Below are positions 27,295 to 35,821 of a DNA stretch of 64,000 bases, in pieces (position 1 is the first letter of the stretch; each line of letters opens with the position of its first letter). The stretch comes from Bog-159 sp963843255. GTDB taxonomy: Bacteria > Acidobacteriota > Terriglobia > Bryobacterales > Bryobacteraceae. The notes under the pieces are model-generated. The model made no database searches and was not told the DNA's origin. It saw nothing but the letters and a program-made list of their open reading frames with translations. The stretch lies in NCBI GenBank assembly GCA_963843255.1, contig CAWJJQ010000014.1:62001-126000 (forward strand). Reading direction: 5' to 3'. Position numbers and translations under genes: made by a program.

Positions 27295-28136
27295 TGTTGC
27301 CGGCACATTTCGGCTGGACGGCCGGCTTGGCGCTGGCCCTGGCCTCCTGCCGCCCGCCGCATCCCATGACGACCTCCATTTTGGACCTGCCGGCTCCGCC
27401 CGCGGACGCGCGCATCGCCTATGGCAAGGCGCCGCAGCAATTCGGAGATCTGCGCCTTGCTCCGGGCGGCGGATCGCAGCCGGTGGCGATCGTGATCCAC
27501 GGCGGCTACTGGCGGGCGGCCTACTCGCTGGAACATATCGGCCATGTGTGCGCGGCGCTCTCGAAGGCCGGCGTGGCCACCTGGAACCTGGAGTACCGGC
27601 GCATCGGTGATCCGGGCGGTGGCTGGCCGGGGACAGGCGAGGACGTAGTGGCCGGAGCGGAATACCTGAAAGTGCTGGCAGGGCGCTATCCGCTCGACCT
27701 CACGCGCGTCGTGGCGATCGGGCATTCGGCAGGCGGCCACCTGGCGTTGTGGCTGGCGGCACAGCACCGGATTTCGTTGCGCGGGGTGGTGGCGCTGGCC
27801 GCCGTTTCGGACCTGCGGCGCGGCTGGGAATTGAGGTTGAGCAACGGAGCCGTTGGGGAGTTGCTGGGCGGCTCGCCACAGGACGTGCCGGAGCGTTACC
27901 GGCAGGCATCCCCTATCGAACTGCTGCCCATCCACTTGCGGCAAAGGCTGATCCACGGCACGGCGGACGACGTGGTACCGGTCGAGTTCAGCCGGCGGTA
28001 TCAGGCAGCCGCTGCGGCGGCGGGCGACGATGCCAAGCTCGTCGAACTGGCCGGCACGGGGCATTTCGAACTGATCGATCCGCGGACGGCGCAGTGGCGG
28101 GCGGTGCAGGCAGCCGTAATGGAACTATTGCGCTAA
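27294..28136 (+). CDS. Alpha/beta hydrolase, BD-FAE / kynurenine formamidase-like, possible lipoprotein
   Basis: The catalytic domain has the oxyanion box VIHGGYWRA, the nucleophile GHSAGGHL (G-x-S-x-G), Asp in HGTADDVVP and His in GTGHFEL, so an intact triad of the carboxylesterase/formamidase type. The GTG at 27294 overlaps the previous stop (TAGTG) and gives a short hydrophobic leader ending LALASC, a plausible lipobox; the ATG at 27366 would give a cytoplasmic form. Substrate unknown. Confidence 0.8.
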   Translation: MLPAHFGWTAGLALALASCRPPHPMTTSILDLPAPPADARIAYGKAPQQFGDLRLAPGGGSQPVAIVIHGGYWRAAYSLEHIGHVCAALSKAGVATWNLEYRRIGDPGGGWPGTGEDVVAGAEYLKVLAGRYPLDLTRVVAIGHSAGGHLALWLAAQHRISLRGVVALAAVSDLRRGWELRLSNGAVGELLGGSPQDVPERYRQASPIELLPIHLRQRLIHGTADDVVPVEFSRRYQAAAAAAGDDAKLVELAGTGHFELIDPRTAQWRAVQAAVMELLR

Positions 28137-28188
28137 GCCATCGGCCCTAAAGGTTTTTCCCGGTGCCGAATCCGTTACCTAATTGATA

Positions 28189-28217
28189 TTTACAGATCCT
28201 TTAATCTCGTCTATAAT
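28189..28217 (+). promoter_or_regulatory. Sigma70-type promoter of the branched-chain oxidation operon
   Basis: TTTACA at 28189-28194 and a perfect TATAAT at 28212-28217 are separated by 17 bp. A transcript would begin near 28225, about 25 bases ahead of the GTG at 28250, with GGAGG at 28234-28238 in between. This is one of the best housekeeping-type promoters in the window. Confidence 0.75.
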
Positions 28218-28249
28218 CCAGATAGACCCACCTGGAGGTGGGGGACCAC

Positions 28250-29572
28250 GTGAAATCGTGCGGTGAATACCGTCAAAAGACCATGAGTGCGGAGCGCGCC
28301 GTGGAAGCCGTGCGCTCCGGACATCGCATCTGGCTGCAGGAAGGCAACGGCACTCCGGAGCCGCTGATCCAGGCCCTACTGCAACGCGCGCCGGAGTTGC
28401 GCGATGTCGAGATTGTGCACATGCTCACGCTCGGCCGCGCCGATTACACGCTGCCGGAATACGAAGGACATTTCCGGCACAACGGCCTGTTCCTGGGGCA
28501 CAACGTGCGCGCGGCGGTGGCGGCCGGACGCGCCGACTACACGCCCATCTACCTGAGCGAAATCGAGAAGCTGTTCTGGTCGGGACAAATGCCGCTGGAC
28601 GTGGCGTTCATCCAGACGTCGCCGCCCGACGAGTTCGGCTATCTCAGCCTGGGCACCAGCATCGACTGTACGTTGAGCGCCGCGCAGTGCGCGCGCACGG
28701 TGATCGCGGAAGTCAACGACCAGATGCCGCGTACGCTGGGCGACACGTTCCTGCACGTCAGCAAAATAGCGGCCATGGTGGAGACTTCGCGTCCGCTGCT
28801 GGAACTGCCACCGGCGCCCACCAGCGACGTGCAGCGCATGATCGCCAAGAACGTGGCTCCGCTGATTCCCGATGGCGCCACCCTGCAACTGGGCATCGGC
28901 GGCATTCCCAATGCCGTTCTGGAATCGCTTTACGACCGGTGCGACCTGGGCATCCACAGCGAGATGTGCCCGGACGGAGTGGTACCGCTGATCGAAGCCG
29001 GGGTGATTACGGGCGAGCGCAAAACGCTGCATCGGGGCAAGGCGGTGACCGGTTTCGTGCTGGGCACCAAGCGAATCTTCGATTTCATCCACAATAATCC
29101 GATCTTCGAATTCCACCCGACGCAGTATGTGAACGATCCATTCGTCATCGCGCAGAACGAGCGCATGGTGGCCATCAATTCGGCGATTCAGGTGGACCTC
29201 ACCGGGCAGGTCTGCGCGGATTCGATCGGCACCACGCCCTATAGCGGTTTTGGCGGGCAATTGGATTTCATCCGCGGGGCGGCGCACTCGAAAGGCGGCA
29301 AACCGATCATCGCGCTGCCGTCGACGGCCAAGCGGGGCACGGTTTCGCGCATCGTGCCGGTGCTCGATCCGGGAGCGGGTGTGGTGACCAGCCGGGGCGA
29401 TGTGCATTATGTGGTCACCGAGTATGGCGTCGCCAATCTGTGGGGCAAAACGCTTAGGCAGCGGGCCGAAGAGTTGATTTCGATCGCGGATCCGAAGTTT
29501 CGCGGGGAGCTGTACGATTTCGCGGCGCGCGCGCATTACGTGGAAGCGCGCCAGGTTCTGGAGGTCGCATGA
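28250..29572 (+). CDS. Acyl-CoA transferase / acetyl-CoA hydrolase family (4-hydroxybutyrate CoA-transferase-like)
   Basis: About 440 residues. The catalytic Glu is in LGIHSEMCPDGVV, with LGIGGIPNAVLESL before it and the CoA-site GFGGQLDFIRGA after it, and VVTEYGVANLWGKT near the end. Members move CoA between acyl groups and acetate or succinate, or hydrolyse it. As the first gene of the operon it would turn the branched acyl-CoA made by the oxidoreductase into free acid, saving the thioester bond. GTG start at 28250 has GGAGG 11 bp upstream; the earlier GTG at 28238 overlaps that site and is unlikely. Confidence 0.88.
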   Translation: MKSCGEYRQKTMSAERAVEAVRSGHRIWLQEGNGTPEPLIQALLQRAPELRDVEIVHMLTLGRADYTLPEYEGHFRHNGLFLGHNVRAAVAAGRADYTPIYLSEIEKLFWSGQMPLDVAFIQTSPPDEFGYLSLGTSIDCTLSAAQCARTVIAEVNDQMPRTLGDTFLHVSKIAAMVETSRPLLELPPAPTSDVQRMIAKNVAPLIPDGATLQLGIGGIPNAVLESLYDRCDLGIHSEMCPDGVVPLIEAGVITGERKTLHRGKAVTGFVLGTKRIFDFIHNNPIFEFHPTQYVNDPFVIAQNERMVAINSAIQVDLTGQVCADSIGTTPYSGFGGQLDFIRGAAHSKGGKPIIALPSTAKRGTVSRIVPVLDPGAGVVTSRGDVHYVVTEYGVANLWGKTLRQRAEELISIADPKFRGELYDFAARAHYVEARQVLEVA

Positions 29573-29811
29573 CGAATGCCGTCAAGTCCGACCGCGGCAA
29601 GGTCGAACTGAACGCGGAAGAGTGTAAAGGGTGCGGGCTGTGCGTGCACGCATGCCCGCCGGAGGTCCTGCGGCTGGCGGACCAGTTGAACCGGTATGGA
29701 TACCATCCGGCAACTTATGCGGGCGCGGGCTGCACGGGATGCGGCATCTGTTTCTTCGTCTGCCCGGAGCCGGGAGCCATCACGGTGCTGCGGATGCAGG
29801 CCGCGGCTTAA
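29569..29811 (+). CDS. 2 x [4Fe-4S] ferredoxin subunit of 2-oxoacid oxidoreductase (delta)
   Basis: An 80-residue protein with two CxxCxxCxxxCP sets, ECKGCGLCVHACP and GCTGCGICFFVCP, that hold two [4Fe-4S] clusters. It is the electron-carrying delta subunit of the oxidoreductase encoded next. It starts inside the stop of the CoA-transferase gene (ATGA). Confidence 0.9.
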   Translation: MTNAVKSDRGKVELNAEECKGCGLCVHACPPEVLRLADQLNRYGYHPATYAGAGCTGCGICFFVCPEPGAITVLRMQAAA

Positions 29812-29823
29812 GGAGGCAAACGC

Positions 29824-30894
29824 ATGCCGAAACAAATCACAAAGGGTAACGAAGCCATTGTGAAGGGCGCGATTCTGGCGGGCTGCCGCGCATTTTACGG
29901 ATACCCCATCACGCCGGCCAGCGAGATTACGGAAGCCGCGGCGCTTTATATGCCGCAGGCGGGCGGAGTTTTTCTGCAAGCCGAGAGCGAAGTGGCGGCG
30001 GTGAACATGTTGTACGGCGCGGCCTCCACAGGCGTGCGGGCCATGTCTGCGTCGAGCGGGCCCGGCATCAGCCTTATGCAGGAAGGCATCAGCTACATAG
30101 CGGGCGCGGAGCTACCTTGCGTGATCGCGGATATCATGCGCGGCGGGCCGGGGCTGGGCAACATCGCGCCGGAGCAGGGCGATTACCACCAGGTGGTGAA
30201 GGGCGGCGGGCATGGCTGCTACCGCACTATCGTGCTGGCGCCCAACTCCGTGCAGGAGATGGCGGACCTGACCATGGAAGCTTTCGACCTGGCGGACCGC
30301 TATCGCAACCCGGTGTTCGTGCTGGCCGATGGATACATCGGGCAGATGATGGAGCCGGTGGAATTCTCGCTTCCAAAAGCGCCGCCCGCGCGACCGGCAT
30401 GGGCGGTGGCGGGAACCGCCGAGAGCCGCCCCAACCTGGTGAGCTCCATCTATCTGGAGCCGGATAAGCTGGAGGCGCATGTACGCAAGTTGGAAGCTAA
30501 GTATCAGCGCGCCGAACGGGAAGCCGTGCAGTACGAGGACTGGTACACCGAGGATGCGGACATCGTGATGGTGGGCTACGGGATCGTGTCGCGTGTGCTG
30601 AAGCAGGTGGTGGAACAGGGCCGCGCGCGAGGACTGGCGCTGGGGCTGCTGCGTCCCATCACGCTCTATCCATTCCCAGGGCAGCGGCTCCGCGCGCTGA
30701 GCCGTACGGCGCGCAAATTCCTGGTGGTGGAGCTGAGTACGGGCCAGTTGGTAGAGGATGTGCGCCTGGCGATCGAAGGACGCAGGCCCGTGGAATTCTT
30801 CAGCCGGGTGGGCGGCAATGTGCCGAGCGCGGAGGAAGTGTTGGCGGAAGTGGAATCGAGCATGATGCAGATGGAGGCGGTGGCTTATGTCTAG
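29824..30894 (+). CDS. 2-oxoacid:ferredoxin oxidoreductase alpha subunit (VorB/KorA-like)
   Basis: A 356-residue alpha subunit: FYGYPITPASEITE, the SASSGPGISLMQEGISY stretch of domain I, and a domain II with SRVLKQVVEQ and GLLRPITLYPFP. These belong to the TPP-dependent enzymes that turn 2-oxo acids into acyl-CoA, CO2 and reduced ferredoxin. The sequence is of the VorB/KorA kind; the operon context with a branched-chain aminotransferase favours 2-oxoisovalerate and its relatives. ATG start has a strong GGAGG 7 bp upstream. Confidence 0.9.
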   Translation: MPKQITKGNEAIVKGAILAGCRAFYGYPITPASEITEAAALYMPQAGGVFLQAESEVAAVNMLYGAASTGVRAMSASSGPGISLMQEGISYIAGAELPCVIADIMRGGPGLGNIAPEQGDYHQVVKGGGHGCYRTIVLAPNSVQEMADLTMEAFDLADRYRNPVFVLADGYIGQMMEPVEFSLPKAPPARPAWAVAGTAESRPNLVSSIYLEPDKLEAHVRKLEAKYQRAEREAVQYEDWYTEDADIVMVGYGIVSRVLKQVVEQGRARGLALGLLRPITLYPFPGQRLRALSRTARKFLVVELSTGQLVEDVRLAIEGRRPVEFFSRVGGNVPSAEEVLAEVESSMMQMEAVAYV

Positions 30895-32335
30895 CTACGC
30901 GGTCACGCACCAGAAGGCTCAGGCCTTCTATCCGATTTACGAGCGCAAAGCCGAGCTGCAACATCAGACGCATTACTGCCCCGGCTGTGGGCACGGCGTG
31001 GTGCAAAAGCTGATCGCGCGGGCCATCGACGAGTTGGGGATTCAGGACCGCACGATTCTGGTCAGCCCCGTGGGCTGCTCGGTATTCGCTTATTACTATT
31101 TCGATGTGGGCAACATCCAGGCGGCGCACGGGCGCGCGCCGGCGGTGGCCACGGCGGTAAAACGCAGTTGTCCGGAAAGCATTGTGCTGAGCTACCAGGG
31201 TGACGGCGACCTGGCGGCGATCGGTTGCGCGGAGATCGTGCACGCGGCCAATCGCGGGGAACCGATCACGGTAGTGTTCATCAATAATGCGATTTACGGC
31301 ATGACGGGCGGGCAGATGGCGCCCACTACGCCGCTCGGAGAGAAGAGCACCACGTCGCCGTTCGGTCGCAATCAGTGGAACGAAGGCTACCCGATGCACG
31401 TGAGCGAGCTGCTGGCTTCGCTCGAAGCGCCGGTGTATATCGAACGCGTCGCGCTGGGCAATAACAAGCAGATCATGAATGCGGGCCGGGCGCTGCGGCG
31501 GGCGATTGAGAACCAGGTGCGGGGTATCGGCTTCTCGCTCATTGAAGTGCTCTCGCCGTGTCCCACCATCTGGAAGCTGGACCCGCTGGACGCGCAGCGG
31601 CGGGTGCTCGAAGAGATGCCGAAGACGTTTCCGCTGGGAGTCTTTCGCGACCGCACCAAAGACGCTCCCGTGAGGCCTGCGCCGGCCGCCCCGCCGGAGC
31701 TTGAAAAGATTCCAGAGATCCTGGGCATCACCAAGAATGGACACAAGCCAGAGGAATCCGCCTACTGGACGCGGACCACGCCTATCGACGGCCGCATCAA
31801 GATTGCGGGCTTCGGGGGCCAGGGCGTTTTGCTGCTGGGCGAGATCCTGGCGGAAGCCGGGCTGGATGCCGGGCTGGAGGTCTCCTGGCTGCCATCGTAT
31901 GGACCGGAGATGCGGTCGGGCACTTCCAATTGTCACGTGCGGATTTCACATCGGCCGATCGATTCGCCGCTGGTTTCCGTACCGAACGTGCTGCTGGCGA
32001 TGAACGAGCCTTCGCTGCGCAAGTTTATCGGGGCGGTGCAGCCGGGCGGCTGGGTGCTTTACAACGGGACCGAACTGCCGGCCGACTGCGCACGCGCAGA
32101 TGTCCACACGATTGCCCTGCCGTTCACCGGGCTGGCCGATGAGTTGGGTTCGGCCAAGGCTGGAAACGTGGTGATGCTGGGAGCGCTGCTGGAAGCTACC
32201 AGCCTGCTTTCGGAAGATCAGGTAACGGTGGCGCTGCGCAAGCTGGTGAAGAGCGCGCGCTGGATGGAGATCGACCTGGCCGCCCTCTCGCGCGGCCGCC
32301 AGGAAGCCAGAAAGGTGATGTGCCATGCAAACTGA
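30887..32335 (+). CDS. Fused beta-gamma subunit of 2-oxoacid:ferredoxin oxidoreductase
   Basis: A 482-residue two-domain protein. Residues 1-250 are the TPP-binding beta subunit (HYCPGCGHGVVQKL, YQGDGDLAAIGCAE and VVFINNAIYGMTGGQMAPTTPLG). After a linker, residues 300-480 are the gamma subunit (IKIAGFGGQGVLLLGEILAEAG, LPSYGPEMRSGTSNCHVRIS). In most bacteria these are separate genes. The start overlaps the alpha gene by eight bases. Confidence 0.9.
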   Translation: MSSYAVTHQKAQAFYPIYERKAELQHQTHYCPGCGHGVVQKLIARAIDELGIQDRTILVSPVGCSVFAYYYFDVGNIQAAHGRAPAVATAVKRSCPESIVLSYQGDGDLAAIGCAEIVHAANRGEPITVVFINNAIYGMTGGQMAPTTPLGEKSTTSPFGRNQWNEGYPMHVSELLASLEAPVYIERVALGNNKQIMNAGRALRRAIENQVRGIGFSLIEVLSPCPTIWKLDPLDAQRRVLEEMPKTFPLGVFRDRTKDAPVRPAPAAPPELEKIPEILGITKNGHKPEESAYWTRTTPIDGRIKIAGFGGQGVLLLGEILAEAGLDAGLEVSWLPSYGPEMRSGTSNCHVRISHRPIDSPLVSVPNVLLAMNEPSLRKFIGAVQPGGWVLYNGTELPADCARADVHTIALPFTGLADELGSAKAGNVVMLGALLEATSLLSEDQVTVALRKLVKSARWMEIDLAALSRGRQEARKVMCHAN

Positions 32336-33329
32336 AGATTATTCCAACGTTATCGTCTATTTCGATAATCAGTACGTGCCGTTGCGCGATGCGAAGGTGA
32401 GCATCCTGACGCACGCTTTACATTACGGCACGGGCGTATTCGACGGCATTCGCGGATATTGGGACGAGCGCCAGGAACAACTCTTCCTGTTGCGACCGAT
32501 GGAGCACTACCGGCGGTGGAAGGCGAACTCCGGCATCCTGCGGATCGGCATCGCGCCGGACGCTTCCGAGTTGTGCGGGATCACGGTGGAGCTGATGCGC
32601 CGCAACCGTTTCCGCTCGCACGTGTATGTGCGGCCGCTTGCGTATAAATGCGCGGAGAAGATCGGCGTGAATCCGGACAATCGCGACGCGTTCTCGGTGA
32701 TCGCGGTGCCCTTCGGGGATTATCTGGACAGCCGGCGCGGCTTGCATGCGGGGGTGGTTTCCTGGCGGCGGATTGAAGACAACGCCATTCCCGGACGGGC
32801 GAAAATCTGCGGCTCGTACGTGAACAGCGCGCTGGCGGGCGACGAAGCGCGCCGCAACGGGTTCGACGAAGCCATCTTCCTGACCGAGGAAGGGCACGTG
32901 GCGGAAGGCGCCACCTGCAACATCTTCCTGGTGCGCGCGGGCAAGCTGATCACGCCGCCGGGAACCGAGAATATCCTCGAAGGCATTACGCGCAATTGCG
33001 TGATGGAGCTGGCCCGGAACGAGCTGCACATGGAAGTAATCGAGCGGCCGGTGGACCGCAGCGAACTGTATCTGGCGGACGAGATGTTCTTCACCGGCAC
33101 AGCGGTGGAAGTCGGACCGATCACACAGGTAGACCACCGGATGGTCGGGTCTGGCGCCATCGGACCGGTGGCCGCGGAGCTGCGCTTCCTATACCTGGAG
33201 GCGACCCGCGGACGATTAGCAAACTACAGCCACTGGCTTTTGCCGGCGTACGAAGCGGCCCCGTCGGAAGTGGAAGAGCCGGAGCCGGTGCTGGCGGGCG
33301 CGGGCGACGGGGATTTGTGGGGCGTGTAG
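32325..33329 (+). CDS. ilvE: Branched-chain amino acid aminotransferase (class IV)
   Basis: A 334-residue fold-type IV PLP enzyme: LTHALHYGTGVFDGIRGYW (start of the fold), the active Lys in PGRAKICGSYVNSALA, DEAIFLTEEGHVAEGATCNIFLV and EMFFTGTAVEVGPI. It turns Val, Leu or Ile into the 2-oxo acids that the oxidoreductase upstream uses. Overlaps the upstream gene by 11 bases. It carries a 30-residue Glu/Pro-rich tail not needed by the fold. Confidence 0.92.
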   Translation: MQTEDYSNVIVYFDNQYVPLRDAKVSILTHALHYGTGVFDGIRGYWDERQEQLFLLRPMEHYRRWKANSGILRIGIAPDASELCGITVELMRRNRFRSHVYVRPLAYKCAEKIGVNPDNRDAFSVIAVPFGDYLDSRRGLHAGVVSWRRIEDNAIPGRAKICGSYVNSALAGDEARRNGFDEAIFLTEEGHVAEGATCNIFLVRAGKLITPPGTENILEGITRNCVMELARNELHMEVIERPVDRSELYLADEMFFTGTAVEVGPITQVDHRMVGSGAIGPVAAELRFLYLEATRGRLANYSHWLLPAYEAAPSEVEEPEPVLAGAGDGDLWGV

Positions 33330-33335
33330 TATCCG

Positions 33336-33365
33336 GGCTCTTGACACAAAGGCTCTTGACACAAA
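33336..33365 (+). repeat. Tandem duplication of a 15-bp unit carrying TTGACA
   Basis: GGCTCTTGACACAAA occurs twice without gap or mismatch (33336-33350 and 33351-33365). Each copy carries a consensus -35 hexamer, TTGACA. The second could pair with TACCCT at 33380-33385 (18-bp spacing), 23 bp ahead of the antitoxin start. It may be a duplicated promoter element or a chance slippage product. Confidence 0.75.
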
Positions 33366-33407
33366 TCTGCTGACGTTCGTACCCTTGGGGCAGGGGTTGG
33401 TGCTCTT

Positions 33408-33668
33408 ATGACTGTTACGCTTGACCTTCCACCGAATGTGGAAAAGGCGTACCTTGCCGAAGCACATGCCAGAGGAGTGACTCTCGACGCACTCTTACGC
33501 GAGGTACTACTTGCCCGACAGCCGGTTCATCCGCCAGCAGAAATGACTCCGGAAGAATGGGTCAGGGAGTTTCGGGCGTGGACGCGCAGTCACTCCGCAG
33601 ATGACCTTCCGATCTTGCCGGACGAAGCGATCAGCCGCGATTTCATCTACGGTGAGCGCGGTCTTTAG
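33408..33668 (+). CDS. Small antitoxin-like protein (upstream of a PIN toxin remnant)
   Basis: An 86-residue protein. Residues 1-45 (TVTLDLPPNVEKAYLAEA, then GVTLDALLREVLLAR) fit a ribbon-helix-helix-type DNA-binding region; the rest is an extended acidic tail with EEWVREFRAW and ADDLPILPDEAISRDFIYGERG, as in antitoxins that wrap a PIN toxin. It ends three bases before the ATG of the decayed PIN gene, so it may now be an orphan antitoxin. Confidence 0.72.
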   Translation: MTVTLDLPPNVEKAYLAEAHARGVTLDALLREVLLARQPVHPPAEMTPEEWVREFRAWTRSHSADDLPILPDEAISRDFIYGERGL

Positions 33669-33671
33669 CGA

Positions 33672-34080
33672 ATGGCAATTCTGGTCGATACCAACGTCCT
33701 GTTGCGCTCTCTCCACCCTGAACATCCGCACTAGCCCGCCGCAGAAAAAGCGATCGCCGAACTTCGCATTCGGGGTGAGTCGAATTCTGGGCTGTAGCCA
33801 CGCGGCGCGAAGATAACGGACTCGGTATCACCACCGCCCGTGCTGCGGCTGAGATGGCCGCGCCTCGCCGGCTCTTTCGCCTGTTGCCCTCTCTTCCCGA
33901 CACCGTGGAAGCATGGCATCGTATCGTCGTAAGACCAGAACATTGTCGGAAAGCAATCCCATGACGCCCACCTGGTTGCGGTGATGCAGGGCCATGCAGT
34001 GACTGGCATCCTCACCTTCAACCGTTGGCCATTTCCAACGCTACCCAGGGATTACTGTGCTCGATCCAGCACGGATTTAG
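33672..34080 (+). pseudogene. Decayed PIN-domain toxin (VapC-like)
   Basis: Begins as a normal PIN toxin (MAILVDTNVLLRSLHPEHPH), then hits TAG at 33732-33734, most simply a Tyr to stop change. The next pieces continue in other frames: A-E-K-A-I-A-E-L-R-I-R-G-E, V-A-T-R-R-E-D-N-G-L-G-I-T-T-A-R-A-A-A-E-M, and finally QSHDAHLVAVMQGHAVTGILTFN with the last PIN Asp. Nonsense and frameshifts both present, so real decay. Ends at about 34080. Confidence 0.78.
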
Positions 34081-34093
34081 CCGCACGCCGGCG

Positions 34094-35059
34094 TCACACA
34101 AACCAGGCGCGCCACAGCGTGACCACCAGGGCGTGCGTTACCATACTGGCGCGAATGCTGCCGGCCTGCCGGTAGGCGCGTCCGTAGAACCATCCGGCGA
34201 CGGCCGCCGCCAGTGCGAATCGCCAGTTGGGGAAGCCGCGAAAGCCCAGGTGGACGGCGCCGAAAAGGATCGACGCGCCGGCCAGCGCGAAGGCCGGGCT
34301 GCCGGTCCACTGAGCAAGCCACTGCTGCAGCAGGCCGCGGAAGAAGAACTCTTCGGGCAACGCCAGGACCCACAACACCCCGATAAAGATGCCCACGATT
34401 TTCCACACTGGCATGCCGGGGCCCAGCCGCACCAGGCGGGTGACCCACGCGAGCGGGACGGCCACGATCAGGAAATAGAGGAAGTGGCGCACGCCGATTT
34501 TCCACTCCGCGAAATTGGGCAGGAATCCGAACCCGATGCTGGGCACGCGCCGCTCGACCAGCATCACCATAATGCAGAGCCTGCGCAGCGCCAGGTAGCC
34601 GAGAATTTCGAGATGCAGTCCTTTGAGCGGCGATGTGTAGATGGGGTCGAGATAGCCGCGCAGAACGGCCACCGCTACCAGGATCAGAAAAGCGGCGTCG
34701 GACAGCGGCGCCGGCGGCAGAATTTTGTACCAGAGGCTCAATGCAGTCGCCAGGGAGGCCGCCTGGACGAACGCCCACCAGCGGAATTGATCCGTATTCG
34801 TCGCATAAAGCACATAAGGCGCGATGAAGGACAGGACCAGAAACCACGGCAGGCCCCGCTCGAAACGCACGCGGATTTCCGGAAATCCCGGGACCAGATA
34901 GAATAGGTATTCAACGAGAAACGCGGCTAGAACAGGAACCGCGATCCAGGTAGGGTAGCCTTTGGAGCGAGCATACACGAAGCCCGCGGCGCTCAGCGCG
35001 ATCCATCCGGCCAGGAGAGCCGCCCGGAAGCCGCCGAGCGATTGCTTCATCGGGCTCAT
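34094..35059 (-). CDS. CPBP-family intramembrane metalloprotease
   Basis: About 321 residues with eight or so transmembrane segments. The CPBP/Abi motifs are seen: EEFFFRGLLQQWL (EExxxR), FGAVHLGFRGFPNW and, near the C-terminus, RASMVTHALVV. The family cleaves membrane-bound substrates (CAAX-type) or takes part in bacteriocin immunity. Start at ATG 35059 or 35050; neither has a clear Shine-Dalgarno site. It is divergent from and nearly touching the next gene. Confidence 0.85.
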   Translation of the reverse strand: MSPMKQSLGGFRAALLAGWIALSAAGFVYARSKGYPTWIAVPVLAAFLVEYLFYLVPGFPEIRVRFERGLPWFLVLSFIAPYVLYATNTDQFRWWAFVQAASLATALSLWYKILPPAPLSDAAFLILVAVAVLRGYLDPIYTSPLKGLHLEILGYLALRRLCIMVMLVERRVPSIGFGFLPNFAEWKIGVRHFLYFLIVAVPLAWVTRLVRLGPGMPVWKIVGIFIGVLWVLALPEEFFFRGLLQQWLAQWTGSPAFALAGASILFGAVHLGFRGFPNWRFALAAAVAGWFYGRAYRQAGSIRASMVTHALVVTLWRAWFV

Positions 35060-35075
35060 TTTAGCATTCGGGTGC

Positions 35076-35780
35076 ATGGCAGCCGCCGCGTGGGCGCAGG
35101 AAGCGCCGCCCAATCTGGCGAAGAAGATCGCGCACCAGGAGAGCGAAACGCAGGCCGCGCGCGCCGAATACAATTTCCGGCAAACGCTGGCGTTCGCGGA
35201 ACTGGATACGCGCGGCGCGTCCACCGGTGAGTATCGGGACGAACGCGACGTGATCCTTTCGCCGGAGCACGAGCGCACCGAGCGCATCATCGGCAAGCCG
35301 CTGCTGACCTTGAAACACCTGAAAATGACCGATGAAGACTTTCAGGACATACGCGGGATTCAACCGTTCGTCATGACCGAGGACCAGCTCTGGATTTACG
35401 AGACCAAGTTCCGGGGCGACGAGACCATCGACGGCATAGATTGCTGGGTGCTGCAGGTACGCCCGCGGCAGGTCCTGCAGGGGCAGCGGCTTTTCGATGG
35501 GATGCTGTGGGCGGACAAGAAAGACTTTTCGATCGTGCGTCTGGAAGGGCAGGCGGTGCCGCAGATCATGACGGTGAAATCGCAAAACCTGTTCCCGCGT
35601 TTCACTACCGTGCGCGAGATGATCGACGGCCACCGGTTCCCGGTTTTCACTTTCGCCGACGATACGCTGCCGTTCAGCAGCGGGTTGCAACGCGTGCGCA
35701 TGACTATTCGTTACAGCCAGTACAAACGGTTCGGGGCGGACTCGGTGATCAAGTTCGACAAGCCTTCGGATAAGCCTTGA
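35076..35780 (+). CDS. Exported protein, outer-membrane lipoprotein-sorting-like
   Basis: The mature part (about 225 residues) resembles a LolA/LolB-like or MucB-type fold of acidobacterial proteins: NFRQTLAFAELD, TERIIGKPLLTLKHLKMTDEDFQDIRGI, IDGIDCWVLQVRPRQ and LFDGMLWADKKDFSIVRLEGQAVP. The ATG at 35076 is the only standard nearby start, yet the hydrophobic residues before it (LILAFGC, then MAAAAWAQ) look like part of a signal peptide, so the true start may be an unusual codon upstream; the frame is open back to a TTG at 34962, which would overlap the CPBP gene. Function unknown. Confidence 0.65.
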   Translation: MAAAAWAQEAPPNLAKKIAHQESETQAARAEYNFRQTLAFAELDTRGASTGEYRDERDVILSPEHERTERIIGKPLLTLKHLKMTDEDFQDIRGIQPFVMTEDQLWIYETKFRGDETIDGIDCWVLQVRPRQVLQGQRLFDGMLWADKKDFSIVRLEGQAVPQIMTVKSQNLFPRFTTVREMIDGHRFPVFTFADDTLPFSSGLQRVRMTIRYSQYKRFGADSVIKFDKPSDKP

Positions 35781-35821
35781 TGGAGGCGCCCGCAACCGCC
35801 GCATCATGCTAAAATTCCCGC

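Noticed and set aside
28376..29536. 386-residue minus-strand ORF opposite the CoA-transferase
   Set aside because: Shadow; the plus strand has the catalytic motifs and a promoter.
33660..33800. Programmed frameshift in the PIN toxin
   Set aside because: A nonsense codon plus several breaks fit plain decay better than recoding.
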